A DNA stretch of 64,000 nt from PALSA-894 sp034669145 (lineage in GTDB: Bacteria > Pseudomonadota > Alphaproteobacteria > Rhizobiales > Xanthobacteraceae), in contig JAXDNY010000058.1 of NCBI GenBank assembly GCA_034669145.1, positions 1 to 64,000 of the forward strand. The letters run 5' to 3'. Below, one piece after another: positions 24,440 to 32,874 of the stretch (position 1 is its first letter; each line of letters begins with the position of its first letter). Under the pieces are notes generated by a model. It worked only from the letters and a program-made list of their open reading frames with translations, was not told the origin of the DNA and did not search any database. Both the position numbers and the translations under genes were made by a program.

Positions 24440-25786
24440 ATGACTGACCGCTTCGAGGAAGCGCCCGGGTCCGCCCGCGTCGTGGCGCGCACGGATGTGC
24501 TGGTTGTTGGCGGCGGGCCGGCGGGTTTTGCCGCCGCGATTGCGGCGAAGCGCGAGGGGTGTTCTATCACGCTCATCGAACGCTATCCCTATCTCGGCGG
24601 ACTCGCGTCGGGCGGCTTGGTGCTGGTGCTCGACGACATGCACAACGGCGAGGAGATCACCGTTACCGGCCTCTGCATGGAGATGATCGAGCGCATGGCG
24701 AAGGTCGGCGCGGCCGTCTATCCGCCGCCCGAGGAGCGTGGCCAATCGTGGGAGAAGTATCGCAAATGGGCGCGCTGGGGCTGCCATGACTTCCGCGCGC
24801 AGGTAAAGCCGCAGCCGATCGTGATGGCCGCCGCGTTCGATCCGGACGGCTGGAAACGCGTCTCGAACGAGATGATCGCCACGGCTGGCGTGAACGTGCG
24901 GCTGCACTCGTGGTTCTCCAAGGCGATCGTGCAGGACGGCCGCATCCGCGGCGTCATCTGCGAAACGAAAGCCGGACGCGAAGCGATCCTCGCCGACATG
25001 GTGATCGACACCACCGGCGACCTTGACGTTGCGGCCGCTGCCGGCGCGAAGTTCATCGAGGGCGCCTACATCGTCACCACGGCGTTTCGTTTGGGCAATG
25101 TCGACACCGAGGAGGCGGAGCGCTTCGCCGCCGCCGAGCCGGAAGCCTTCGCTGTACTCGACCGGCAGGCCAAGCGTACCATGGGCGGTTCGTGGGATCA
25201 CTGGTGGCTCAAGACGCCGCTGCCGGGCGTGGTGTGGTGCAACTGCCCGCACATGACCGGGTATGACGGCCTCAAGGTCGAGGACCTGACGCGCGCCGAC
25301 TTTGAAGGGCGCAAGCGCATCTATGTGCTGGTCGATTTCGTGCGCGAGAAGATGCCGGGTTTCCAGGATTGTTTCGTCGTCGATGTCGCGCCGCAGCTCG
25401 GTATCCGGCAGACACGCCTGCTCGAAGGCGAGTACGTCGTCACCAAAGATGACGTGATGGAGCGGGTGTATTTCCCCGACACGGTCGCGCGCGGGCGCGA
25501 TTATTACACGCCCTACCGCTCGATGCTGCCGAAGGAAATCGAGGGCCTGATCGTTGCCGGCCGGCACTATTCGGCCACGGAAGCCGCGCAAAAGATGTCG
25601 CGCGAGATCCCGCCCTGCATGTCGATGGGTCAGTCGGCCGGCGTTGCCGCGGCGCTCGCGCTGTCCGGCAACATCCCGCTGCGCCGGGTCGAGTCGCGCG
25701 CGATCTGCCAAAAGGTGCGCGCGCAGGGTGGCGATCCGGGCGATCAGCCGTCCGCCAATGCGAAAATGATGGAGCATGCCGCGTGA
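24440..25786 (+). CDS. FAD-dependent oxidoreductase
   Basis: The protein has 448 residues. The dinucleotide-binding motif DVLVVGGGPAG is at 19-29, followed by an acidic strand end (LIERYPYLGG). A second FAD contact is DMVIDTTGDLDVAAAAGA, and the C-terminal block LIVAGRHYSATEAAQ closes the fold. It belongs to the broad FAD_oxidored group related to fumarate reductase-like flavoproteins, with no cysteine cluster typical of heterodisulfide reductases. It lies between importer and CoA-transferase genes; together with the ferredoxin at the operon end it suggests an early redox step on the imported substrate. Confidence 0.88.
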   Translation: MTDRFEEAPGSARVVARTDVLVVGGGPAGFAAAIAAKREGCSITLIERYPYLGGLASGGLVLVLDDMHNGEEITVTGLCMEMIERMAKVGAAVYPPPEERGQSWEKYRKWARWGCHDFRAQVKPQPIVMAAAFDPDGWKRVSNEMIATAGVNVRLHSWFSKAIVQDGRIRGVICETKAGREAILADMVIDTTGDLDVAAAAGAKFIEGAYIVTTAFRLGNVDTEEAERFAAAEPEAFAVLDRQAKRTMGGSWDHWWLKTPLPGVVWCNCPHMTGYDGLKVEDLTRADFEGRKRIYVLVDFVREKMPGFQDCFVVDVAPQLGIRQTRLLEGEYVVTKDDVMERVYFPDTVARGRDYYTPYRSMLPKEIEGLIVAGRHYSATEAAQKMSREIPPCMSMGQSAGVAAALALSGNIPLRRVESRAICQKVRAQGGDPGDQPSANAKMMEHAA

Positions 25787-26949
25787 CCGCAGCAAACGAA
25801 TTGCCGCTCGCCGGCATCCGGGTCGTCGACTTCACGCAGGTGATGATGGGCCCCGTTGCGACGCAGATGCTCGGCGACTACGGCGCCGACGTGATCAAGA
25901 TCGAGCGCCCCCCGACCGGCGATCTCTCGCGCACCTCGATCCCGGATGATCCGGCGGGCCTTATCGGGCCGGTCTATTGCTCGCTCAACCGCAACAAGCG
26001 CTCGGTGGTCCTCGACCTGCGCAAACCGGAAGAACGAGCCGCGCTGATGGACCTGATCCGCAGCGCCGACGTGGTGGTGAATAACTTTCGCGCTGGCGTC
26101 ATGGACCGCATGGGGCTTGGCTACGACGAACTGAAGAAGATAAACCCGCGCCTGATCTATGCGGTCGGCACCGGCTTCGGCCTCACCGGTCCCTATGCAC
26201 ACAAGGGCGGGCAGGACGTGCTGGCGCAGGCGATGTCGGGCGTGATGGCGCGCCGTTCGCGCGAGAGCGACCCGCTCTCGGTCTATGCGACGACCTTCGC
26301 GGACTATTCGGCCGGCATGCATCTGGTGCAGGGCGTGCTGCTCGCGCTGCTTCAGCGCGGGAAGACGGGCAGAGGGCAGCAGTTCAACGTGTCGCTGCTC
26401 GACTCCATGATCGCCGCGCAGACACAGGAAGCCGCCACCCAGATGATGCGCGGGTTCGAGCTGAACTGGGGCGCGATGCCGCTCTCCGGCGTGTTCGAGA
26501 CGAGCGACGGCGCACTGGTGATGGTCGGCGCCTTCAAGGCCGATCCCGTGAAAGACATCGGCACGGCGCTCGGCATTGCCGGCCTTGAAAACGATCCGTG
26601 CTTCGCGACCCATGCGCTGCGCATGGCGAACAAGCCAGCCTTGCAGGCGCTTTTTTTCGAGCGCTTCAAGACCAACACCACGGCGCATTGGATCGCCAAG
26701 CTAGAGGAGCAGGATTTGCTCTGCGCGCCGGTACGCAGCCTCGCCGAGGCGCTCGCGGACGAGCAGGCGACGATCAACGGCATGATCATGGAAGGTCCCG
26801 GCGTGTTCGAGACCGTGAAAGTCGTCGGCTCGCCGATCCACATGTCGGACGCGCCGGTGACCATCCGGGTGCCTCCGGCGCAGCTCGGCCAGCACACGCA
26901 GGAAGTCCTCGCTGAGCTCGCGCAGGCGCGCGCGACGGCGGCCGAGTGA
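25783..26949 (+). CDS. CaiB/BaiF family CoA transferase (class III)
   Basis: The protein has 388 residues, the family's usual length. The N-terminus GIRVVDFTQVMMGPVATQML, the KIERPPTGD motif and the catalytic aspartate Asp145 in GGQDVLAQAMSG are typical of class III CoA transferases. It moves CoA from a donor acyl-CoA to a carboxylic acid. The GTG start overlaps the FAD gene stop (GTGA), showing translational coupling. It would activate the imported acid for the enoyl-CoA hydratase step that follows. Confidence 0.95.
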   Translation: MTAANELPLAGIRVVDFTQVMMGPVATQMLGDYGADVIKIERPPTGDLSRTSIPDDPAGLIGPVYCSLNRNKRSVVLDLRKPEERAALMDLIRSADVVVNNFRAGVMDRMGLGYDELKKINPRLIYAVGTGFGLTGPYAHKGGQDVLAQAMSGVMARRSRESDPLSVYATTFADYSAGMHLVQGVLLALLQRGKTGRGQQFNVSLLDSMIAAQTQEAATQMMRGFELNWGAMPLSGVFETSDGALVMVGAFKADPVKDIGTALGIAGLENDPCFATHALRMANKPALQALFFERFKTNTTAHWIAKLEEQDLLCAPVRSLAEALADEQATINGMIMEGPGVFETVKVVGSPIHMSDAPVTIRVPPAQLGQHTQEVLAELAQARATAAE

Positions 26950-27725
26950 TGCCGATTCTCTACGAGCTGAAGGACCACGTCGCCCGCGTCACCATTGACC
27001 GGCCGGATGTGCTCAACGCGATTGACGCGGCGTCCGAGCGCGAATTGCAAACAATCTGGAGCGAGATCGAGAATAACCGCGACGTGCGCTGCGTGGTGCT
27101 GACCGGCACCGGCGAGCGCGCATTCTCCACCGGCGCCGACATGAAGGGCGGCAGCGGCGCAAGCGGGCTCGAATACTGGGCACTGCCGCGGCCGGGCGGC
27201 TTCGGCGGCATCGCGCTGCGCGAGACGCTCGACGTGCCGGTGATCGCACGGGTCAACGGCCACGCGGTCGGCGGCGGCTTCGAGATGGTGCTCGGCTGCG
27301 ACATCATCGTGGCCGCTGAAGGTGCGACGTTCGGCCTCCCAGAAGCGCGCGTCGGCCGTTTGCCGCTCGACGGCGGCATGACGCTGCTGCAGCGCCAAGT
27401 GCCGTTTCATTTGGCGATGGGCGTGCTGCTGACCGGCAAGCGCATTTCCGCCGCGGAGGCATTCCGCATCGGTCTCGTCAATGAAGTGGTCCCCCGCGCC
27501 GAACTCGATGCAGCGGTCGCGCGCTGGGTCGAGGACGTGCTCGCGTGTGCGCCGCTGTCGGTGCGTGCGATCAAACAGGTGGTACGCCGCACCGCGCAAT
27601 TGTCCGCCGCGGAGGCGCGCGATCAGCTGCTGCCGGCGCTTGCCGACGCCTTGCAGTCTGAGGATAGCAAGGAAGGCGTGCGCGCCTTCATCGAGAAGCG
27701 CAAGCCGGTGTGGCAGGGGAAATAG
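26949..27725 (+). CDS. Enoyl-CoA hydratase/isomerase family protein
   Basis: The protein has 258 residues of the crotonase fold. The oxyanion-hole motifs are AFSTGADMKGG and NGHAVGGGFEMVLGCD, and a catalytic Glu is present in GLPEARVGRLPLDGG; the second catalytic position is less clear. It hydrates or isomerises an enoyl-CoA. ATG 26949 shares its A with the CoA-transferase stop; a GTG three bases earlier is an alternative start. The ferredoxin starts directly after its stop with no gap. Confidence 0.94.
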   Translation: MPILYELKDHVARVTIDRPDVLNAIDAASERELQTIWSEIENNRDVRCVVLTGTGERAFSTGADMKGGSGASGLEYWALPRPGGFGGIALRETLDVPVIARVNGHAVGGGFEMVLGCDIIVAAEGATFGLPEARVGRLPLDGGMTLLQRQVPFHLAMGVLLTGKRISAAEAFRIGLVNEVVPRAELDAAVARWVEDVLACAPLSVRAIKQVVRRTAQLSAAEARDQLLPALADALQSEDSKEGVRAFIEKRKPVWQGK

Positions 27726-28061
27726 ATGCCCTATGTCATCACCGATGCCTGCATCGACGTGAAGGATAAGACCTGTCTCGATGCCTGTCCGGTCGACTGC
27801 ATCTACGAAGGCGGGCGCACGCTCTACATCCAGCCGGACGAATGCATCGACTGCGGGCTGTGCGAAACCGTGTGTCCGGTGGCGGCGATCCACGCCGACG
27901 ACCGGTTGCCGGAGGAACTCAAGCCCTGGATCGCGATCAATGCGGAATTCTTTGGCCCCGCGGTGACCGGCTGGGGCCGCCCTGGTGGGGCGGATCTCAA
28001 GCACACAACCGCACTTGACCATGCGACGGTGGCTGCTTGGCCGAAAAGACCTAAACGCTAG
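27726..28061 (+). CDS. 7Fe ferredoxin (FdxA-like)
   Basis: The protein has 111 residues. Cys9, Cys17 and Cys50 match the [3Fe-4S] ligands, and Cys21, Cys40, Cys43 and Cys46 the [4Fe-4S] ligands of Azotobacter-type ferredoxin I; Cys25 is the extra free cysteine of that family. It carries low-potential electrons. The ATG follows the hydratase stop with zero spacing. As the last gene of the operon it is the likely electron partner of the FAD oxidoreductase, though this is inference. Confidence 0.94.
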   Translation: MPYVITDACIDVKDKTCLDACPVDCIYEGGRTLYIQPDECIDCGLCETVCPVAAIHADDRLPEELKPWIAINAEFFGPAVTGWGRPGGADLKHTTALDHATVAAWPKRPKR

Positions 28062-28079
28062 CGATCGGCAGGAATCGCC

Positions 28080-28796
28080 TTAATACAGTTCCATCAGGCG
28101 CGTGTTGTCGGACAGTTCTTCCGGCACCGTGTCGAGAATGACCTGCCCCGCTTTCATCACGACCACACGGTCGGAAATCTTCAGGGCCTCGCGCACATTC
28201 TGCTCGACCAGGATCACAGCCATGTTGTTGTCGCGCTGAAGCGCGCGGATCGGCTGAAGCAAATCCTGGAACAGTTTCGGCGCAAGCCCGATCGACGGCT
28301 CGTCCAGCATCAAGCAGCGCGGCTGCGACAACAGCGTGCGGCCGATCGAAACCATCTGCTGCTGGCCGCCCGACAGAAATCCGGCGCGCTTGCCGTAGAA
28401 CGCCTTGATCGGCGGCAGCAGGGTCATCACCCAGTCGATCCGCGCGGTGCGCTCGCCGGCCGCGATACTGCCGGACCACAGCGCGAGATCGAAGATTTCG
28501 GCGACTGTCAGCCCGGGGAAAATGCCGCGCCCCTCGGGCATCAGCGCGATGCCGTGCGAGGCAAGGACGCGCGGTACGTGATGGGCAAGTTCCTTGCCGT
28601 CGACGAGGATTTTCCCCGAGACCGGGCGGGTCAAGCCGAACAGCGAGCGCATCAGCGTAGACTTCCCTGCGCCGTTATGTCCGATCACGCACAGCACCTC
28701 GCCGGCGCGCACCTCGATCGAGACACCGCTTAAGACCGGCCGCCCGCCGTAACCGGCGACGAGAGATTGCGCCTGGAGAACAGGAGCGGCGGTCAT
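28080..28796 (-). CDS. livF: Liv-type ABC importer ATPase LivF (system 1)
   Basis: The protein has 238 residues. Walker A is GHNGAGKST, the signature is LSGGQQQMVSIGRTL and Walker B is CLMLDEPSIGLAP, the wording of LivF-class ATPases. The C-terminal region ILVEQNVREALKISDRVVVM is also typical. ATG 28796 overlaps the livG stop by four bases, so frame extensions to 29042 are shadows. It is the last gene of a five-gene operon and meets the ferredoxin operon tail to tail with 18 bases between stops. Confidence 0.94.
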   Translation of the reverse strand: MTAAPVLQAQSLVAGYGGRPVLSGVSIEVRAGEVLCVIGHNGAGKSTLMRSLFGLTRPVSGKILVDGKELAHHVPRVLASHGIALMPEGRGIFPGLTVAEIFDLALWSGSIAAGERTARIDWVMTLLPPIKAFYGKRAGFLSGGQQQMVSIGRTLLSQPRCLMLDEPSIGLAPKLFQDLLQPIRALQRDNNMAVILVEQNVREALKISDRVVVMKAGQVILDTVPEELSDNTRLMELY

Positions 28797-29542
28797 TGTG
28801 CGCGCTCGCCGAAATAGATCGCCGCGAGTGCCGGATCGGACAGGATCGTCCTCGGCTCCCCTTCGGCGAGCAGCTTGCCTTGGTCGAGGAACGCGATGCG
28901 GTCCGAGATGCTCTGCACGATGTCGAGATTGTGCTCGATGATGCAGATCGTGACGCCCGACGTCACCTCGTTGCGCAGCACGGTGAGGAAGCGGTCGTAG
29001 GAGCTGCGGTCGAGGCCGGAGGCCGGCTCGTCGAGCAGCCACAGTCGCGCGCCAGACGCCATGATGCGCGCGATCGAGAGAAACTTCCGCTCCGCATACG
29101 AGAGATCGACCGCCCGCGTGTCGCGGCGGGGCTGAAGTTGCGTCGCATCAAGCGCGCGCTCGATGCGCTCGATCCGTGCGGCCTTCGCGGCGCGTCCGCC
29201 GGTCTGCCAAAGCCAGGAGCCCGACTCGGTCGCCGTGGTGACGTTCTCCAGCACCGTCATGTGCGAGAACAGCTTGAGGTCCTGAAACGTACGCCCGATG
29301 CCGAGCCGCGCGACCTTCCAGTGCGGAAGCCCGAGAATGCTCTTGCCGAGAAACGTCACCGAGCCCTGGTCCGGTACGAGATGTCCAGTCATGGCGTTGA
29401 ACAGCGTCGTCTTGCCGGCGCCGTTCGGCCCGACCAGCGTGGTGACGATGCCGGCGCGCAGCGCGAACGACACATCGTTCACGGCCTTCAGCCCGCCGAA
29501 GGTCTTGGAGATGTTGTCGGCCTGAAACAGGATTTCGCTCAT
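28793..29542 (-). CDS. livG: Liv-type ABC importer ATPase LivG (system 1)
   Basis: The protein has 249 residues. Walker A is GPNGAGKTT, and the LivG-type IGRTFQDLKLFSHMTVLENV region is present. The signature is the atypical DLSYAERKFLSIAR, and Walker B is LWLLDEPASGLD. It starts at ATG 29542, overlapping the livM stop as ATGA. It pairs with LivF to drive the LivH/LivM channel. Confidence 0.94.
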   Translation of the reverse strand: MSEILFQADNISKTFGGLKAVNDVSFALRAGIVTTLVGPNGAGKTTLFNAMTGHLVPDQGSVTFLGKSILGLPHWKVARLGIGRTFQDLKLFSHMTVLENVTTATESGSWLWQTGGRAAKAARIERIERALDATQLQPRRDTRAVDLSYAERKFLSIARIMASGARLWLLDEPASGLDRSSYDRFLTVLRNEVTSGVTICIIEHNLDIVQSISDRIAFLDQGKLLAEGEPRTILSDPALAAIYFGERAQ

Positions 29543-30432
29543 GGCTCGCCCTGTTTCCGCGTGTCGGAGCCGTAGCCCCACAGTCCCGAGGGGCGGAAGA
29601 TCATCAACAGCACCATCGCGAGGCCGTAGATCATCTGCTGGATCGAGCCGATCTCGGTCGGCGGCAGATACGGCAGGTACGTCAGCAGCGCCGGCAGCAG
29701 CAGCACGATCACCGCGCCGATCACGGGACCGAGGAGGGTGGCGGTGCCGCCGATGATCACCATCGCAATGATCTGCACCGAAACTTCGAGGACGAAGCTC
29801 TCGACGTTGATGAAGGACAGATAGAAGGTAAACAGCGAGCCGGCGACCGCCGCGAAGGAGGACGACACCACGACGGCGAGCGTCTTCAGGAGCGCCACGT
29901 TCTTGCCCAGCGCGGAGGCCGCCGTTTCGTCGTCGCGGATCGCTTTCAGGCTGCGGCCGAAGCTCGAGCGCACCAGCGCGCGAATGATCAACAGGATCAC
30001 GGCCAGGCACGCGAGCGTCAGGCCGAGAAACAGCACCGGATCGCTGACGTCGAAGCCGAACAGCCGCGCGGGTGGAATGCCGATCAACCCGCCGATGCCG
30101 CCGGTGACCGACTTCCACTCCGAGAAAACCGTCACGGCGAGCATTTGCAGCCCGAGCGAAGCGGCGACGAAGTATTCGCCGCGGACGCGCAGCGCCGGCA
30201 GCGCGAGCGCCAGCGAAACAACGCCGCTGATGACCATTCCGGCCGCGGTTGCGACGGTAAAATCCGCGCCGAACTTCATGGCGGCGATTGCCGCCGTATA
30301 GGCGCCGATGCCGAAGAAAATCGCGTGCGCGAGCGAGAAGATGCCGGCGTAGCCGAGGATGAAGTTCAGCGTCACCGCGAGGATCGCGTTGATGCCGATC
30401 AGGATCGCCAGGCTGATGACGTAGGTGGTCAT
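29539..30432 (-). CDS. livM: Liv-type ABC importer permease LivM (system 1)
   Basis: The protein has 297 residues and about eight to nine helices. Typical LivM blocks are GYAGIFSLAHAIFFGIGAYT near the N-terminus, RSLKAIRDDETAASALG (the ATPase-contact loop) and the C-terminal LMIFRPSGLWG. ATG 30432 lies eight bases after the livH stop. The frame runs further upstream into livH and that extension is rejected. Confidence 0.93.
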   Translation of the reverse strand: MTTYVISLAILIGINAILAVTLNFILGYAGIFSLAHAIFFGIGAYTAAIAAMKFGADFTVATAAGMVISGVVSLALALPALRVRGEYFVAASLGLQMLAVTVFSEWKSVTGGIGGLIGIPPARLFGFDVSDPVLFLGLTLACLAVILLIIRALVRSSFGRSLKAIRDDETAASALGKNVALLKTLAVVVSSSFAAVAGSLFTFYLSFINVESFVLEVSVQIIAMVIIGGTATLLGPVIGAVIVLLLPALLTYLPYLPPTEIGSIQQMIYGLAMVLLMIFRPSGLWGYGSDTRKQGEP

Positions 30433-30439
30433 GCGCGGA

Positions 30440-31315
30440 TCACTTCGCAATCGTCGGGCTGCCGAAGAAGCCCGATGGACGAAAGATGATGAATGCGAAC
30501 AGCACGATGAACGTGACCGCCTCGCTCCACTGAGGGTCAAGCTTCCAGTAGGCAAGATTTTCGGCGAGCCCGAGCAGCATCCCGCCGCACGCCGCGCCAC
30601 GCACGCTGCCGATGCCACCAACGATGGTCGCCGCCAGGCTCACCAGCATTACGTGCGTGCCGATGGCAGGATTAAGCCCCGCCGTCATTGCGGTGAAGAT
30701 CGCGCCCGGAACCACCACCGCGGAGCCGATCACGAACGCCCATTGCGCGACCCTGCCGGGATCGAGGCCGAACACGCGCACGAGGTCGGGATTTTCCGAG
30801 AGCGCGCGCATCGCAATGCCGATATGCGTGCGGCTCAGGAAATAGTTCAGCGCCCAGAACACAACGATCGCGACCACGATCGAGATCGCCGCAATCGGCG
30901 CGATGAACAGACCATCCATGATTTCGACGCTGCGGCTCAGCGGCGTCGTTACGGTTTCCATGCCGCGGCCCGCAACCGTGCCGATCAGGTTCTGGATGAC
31001 CAGCGACACACCGAACGCCGCGATGAACACGGTGAAGAAGGACGCCTCATGGCGCTGGATCGGTCGATAGATGAAGCGCTCCATCAACAGGCCGAAGGCC
31101 GCTGCAGCGACGACGGCGGCGAGCGTCGCGAGCGGCCAAGGCACGGAGAGCTTCGAGGCGAGCCACCAGTAGATGTAACCGCTGATCGCGAAGGCCGAAC
31201 CGTGCGCGACGTGGAAAATTTTCGTCGAGCCGAAGATCAGCGAGAAACCGACTGCAGTCAGCGCGTAGATCGCACCGAGCTGCAGCCCGTTCACAAAGAG
31301 CTGAAGAAACACCAT
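30440..31315 (-). CDS. livH: Liv-type ABC importer permease LivH (system 1)
   Basis: The protein has 291 residues and about eight helices. The LivH opening NGLQLGAIYALTAVGFSLIF and the loop GIAMRALSENPDLVRVFGLD are diagnostic, as are ATIVGGIGSVRGAACGG and the C-terminal FIIFRPSGFFG. It forms the channel with LivM. It starts 24 bases after the substrate-binding protein stop. Confidence 0.94.
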   Translation of the reverse strand: MVFLQLFVNGLQLGAIYALTAVGFSLIFGSTKIFHVAHGSAFAISGYIYWWLASKLSVPWPLATLAAVVAAAAFGLLMERFIYRPIQRHEASFFTVFIAAFGVSLVIQNLIGTVAGRGMETVTTPLSRSVEIMDGLFIAPIAAISIVVAIVVFWALNYFLSRTHIGIAMRALSENPDLVRVFGLDPGRVAQWAFVIGSAVVVPGAIFTAMTAGLNPAIGTHVMLVSLAATIVGGIGSVRGAACGGMLLGLAENLAYWKLDPQWSEAVTFIVLFAFIIFRPSGFFGSPTIAK

Positions 31316-31339
31316 GGCGGCTGACGTCGCGGCCCGTGG

Positions 31340-32461
31340 TTACTTGACGAGCTTGCCCGTTCCCGTGCCGTCGATTTCGCGAATCTGAACCGGCGCCGAC
31401 ACGGTGCCGTTCTGCTGGAAGGTCATCTTGCCGCCGACAAGGTCGAATGTCGGGCTGGCGCGGCGCTGCTCCAAAAGATTGGTGCCGGTGATTGGCTTAC
31501 CGGCCTTCTCCAGTTGCTGCGCCAGAATGCCGAACACCATGATGGCGTTGTAGTAGTTCGCCACGTATGCGTTGGCTTCCTTGCCGCTCACCTCCTTGTA
31601 CTCCTTGGCGACGCGCTGTCCGAGCGCGCTCGTGGTGAAGTCGGCGGATTGCGTCGTGTACCAGGCGCCCTTCGCCTCGGGGAGTTCGGCGATCGAGGGC
31701 GTCGACATCGCCGAATAGCTCATCAGTTGCTGCGTGACGCCGTTGTCGCGCAACTGCTTGATAATCTGATTCACCTGTGTGCCAAACGACGCGATGTAGA
31801 TAGCGTCGGGCTTGAGCTGGCGCACGTTCGCGGCGATCGAAGCGAACTGCTGCGTGGCGCGCTGGACCTGCAGTTCGCCCACCAGCGTTCCGCCCGCCTT
31901 CGGCACCACGGCGCGCAGCACCTTCTGCACCGCCTCGCCGAGCGGATCGTCGACAAAGATCAGCACGATGTTCTTCAGACCCTTCTCCTTCACGACGAAG
32001 GGGATCAAAACCTCCGCCTCGAAATTGACGAGCGGGATCACGTTCCAGAAATAGTCGCCAAGCTCCGCAAGATCCGGGCCGACGGCGCCGCCGTTGATGC
32101 TGACGACCTTGGCGCGGTCGCCGATCGGCGCGATCGCCTTGGAAACGGCCGTGTAGGCGGAGAGGACGTACGGGACCTTGGTGACGCTGACGAGCTTGTT
32201 CATCGCCACCACGCCGCCCTGCGGTGTCGCCTGGCTGTCCTCGATCGCAAGCTCGAGGGGCTTCGACAGCATCTTGTCGGCATTGATGTGCTTCACGGCG
32301 ACGCTGGCGGCCCGCGAGAAGATTTCGCCGAGCTCGGAGTTCGGGCCGCTCATCGGCAGGTTGGCGCCGACCTTGATGGTGTCCTGAGCCGATGCGCCGC
32401 CGGGTGCGCCAAGGCACATAAGCGTGCCGACAATTGCGGCAGCAATCCGCGACTTGAGCAT
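31340..32461 (-). CDS. Liv-type ABC importer substrate-binding protein (system 1)
   Basis: The protein has 373 residues. The Sec signal peptide spans about 1-25 (ending GGASAQ). The mature part has the type I periplasmic-binding fold (KVGANLPMSGPNSELGEIFS, then LAIEDSQATPQGG). GGGAGGACTGGA lies before ATG 32461. The ligand may be a branched-chain amino acid, amide or aromatic acid and cannot be told from sequence by eye. It is first in the livKHMGF operon; the promoter should lie in 32462-32628. Confidence 0.93.
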   Translation of the reverse strand: MLKSRIAAAIVGTLMCLGAPGGASAQDTIKVGANLPMSGPNSELGEIFSRAASVAVKHINADKMLSKPLELAIEDSQATPQGGVVAMNKLVSVTKVPYVLSAYTAVSKAIAPIGDRAKVVSINGGAVGPDLAELGDYFWNVIPLVNFEAEVLIPFVVKEKGLKNIVLIFVDDPLGEAVQKVLRAVVPKAGGTLVGELQVQRATQQFASIAANVRQLKPDAIYIASFGTQVNQIIKQLRDNGVTQQLMSYSAMSTPSIAELPEAKGAWYTTQSADFTTSALGQRVAKEYKEVSGKEANAYVANYYNAIMVFGILAQQLEKAGKPITGTNLLEQRRASPTFDLVGGKMTFQQNGTVSAPVQIREIDGTGTGKLVK

Positions 32462-32628
32462 TCCAGTCCTCCCGTGTGTGGCGCGCCGAAGGCGCGCGCG
32501 ATCTTTTCGTGGTTGTTGCGGCTAACGATCCGACGAACGCGGGCGCTTGTCCATGGGCTTGATCGATTGGTGCGGAAAACGTGTTTCCTACGAGCAATCC
32601 CCGGCGCTCAATAGGAAAATACGTCTAG

Positions 32629-32860
32629 GTGGCGGAGCTTCATTTGATCGTGCCCGCCGGGTCGGACTGCGGCATCGCCAACATCAATATCAGCCCGTCC
32701 AGAGCGGAGATCGGCGGCGCGTTCGGCGGCGAAAAAGAGACCGGCGGCGGGCGCAAGGCCGGCTCGGACTCGTGGCGCGCCTACATGCGCCGCGCCACCA
32801 ACACGATCAATTACGGCACCACCCCGCCGCTGACGCGGGGTGAACTTCGAGGCCGGATAG
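32629..32860 (+). pseudogene. C-terminal remnant of an ALDH7-type aldehyde dehydrogenase
   Basis: About 65 codons read SDCGIANINISPSRAEIGG, then a stretch with GGEKETGGGRKAGSDSW and YMRRATNTINYGT. This is the C-terminal end of the piperideine-6-carboxylate/alpha-aminoadipate semialdehyde dehydrogenase family (ALDH7, AmaB). The catalytic Cys region and NAD fold, normally about 430 residues, are absent upstream. Near 32836-32840 one base seems lost in CGCGGGG: the expected ending GVNFEAG-stop lies in the +1 frame, with TAG at 32858-32860. It lies between two Liv operons and is a decayed leftover, not a working enzyme. Confidence 0.8.
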
Positions 32861-32874
32861 CCGCGTTTCCAGCT

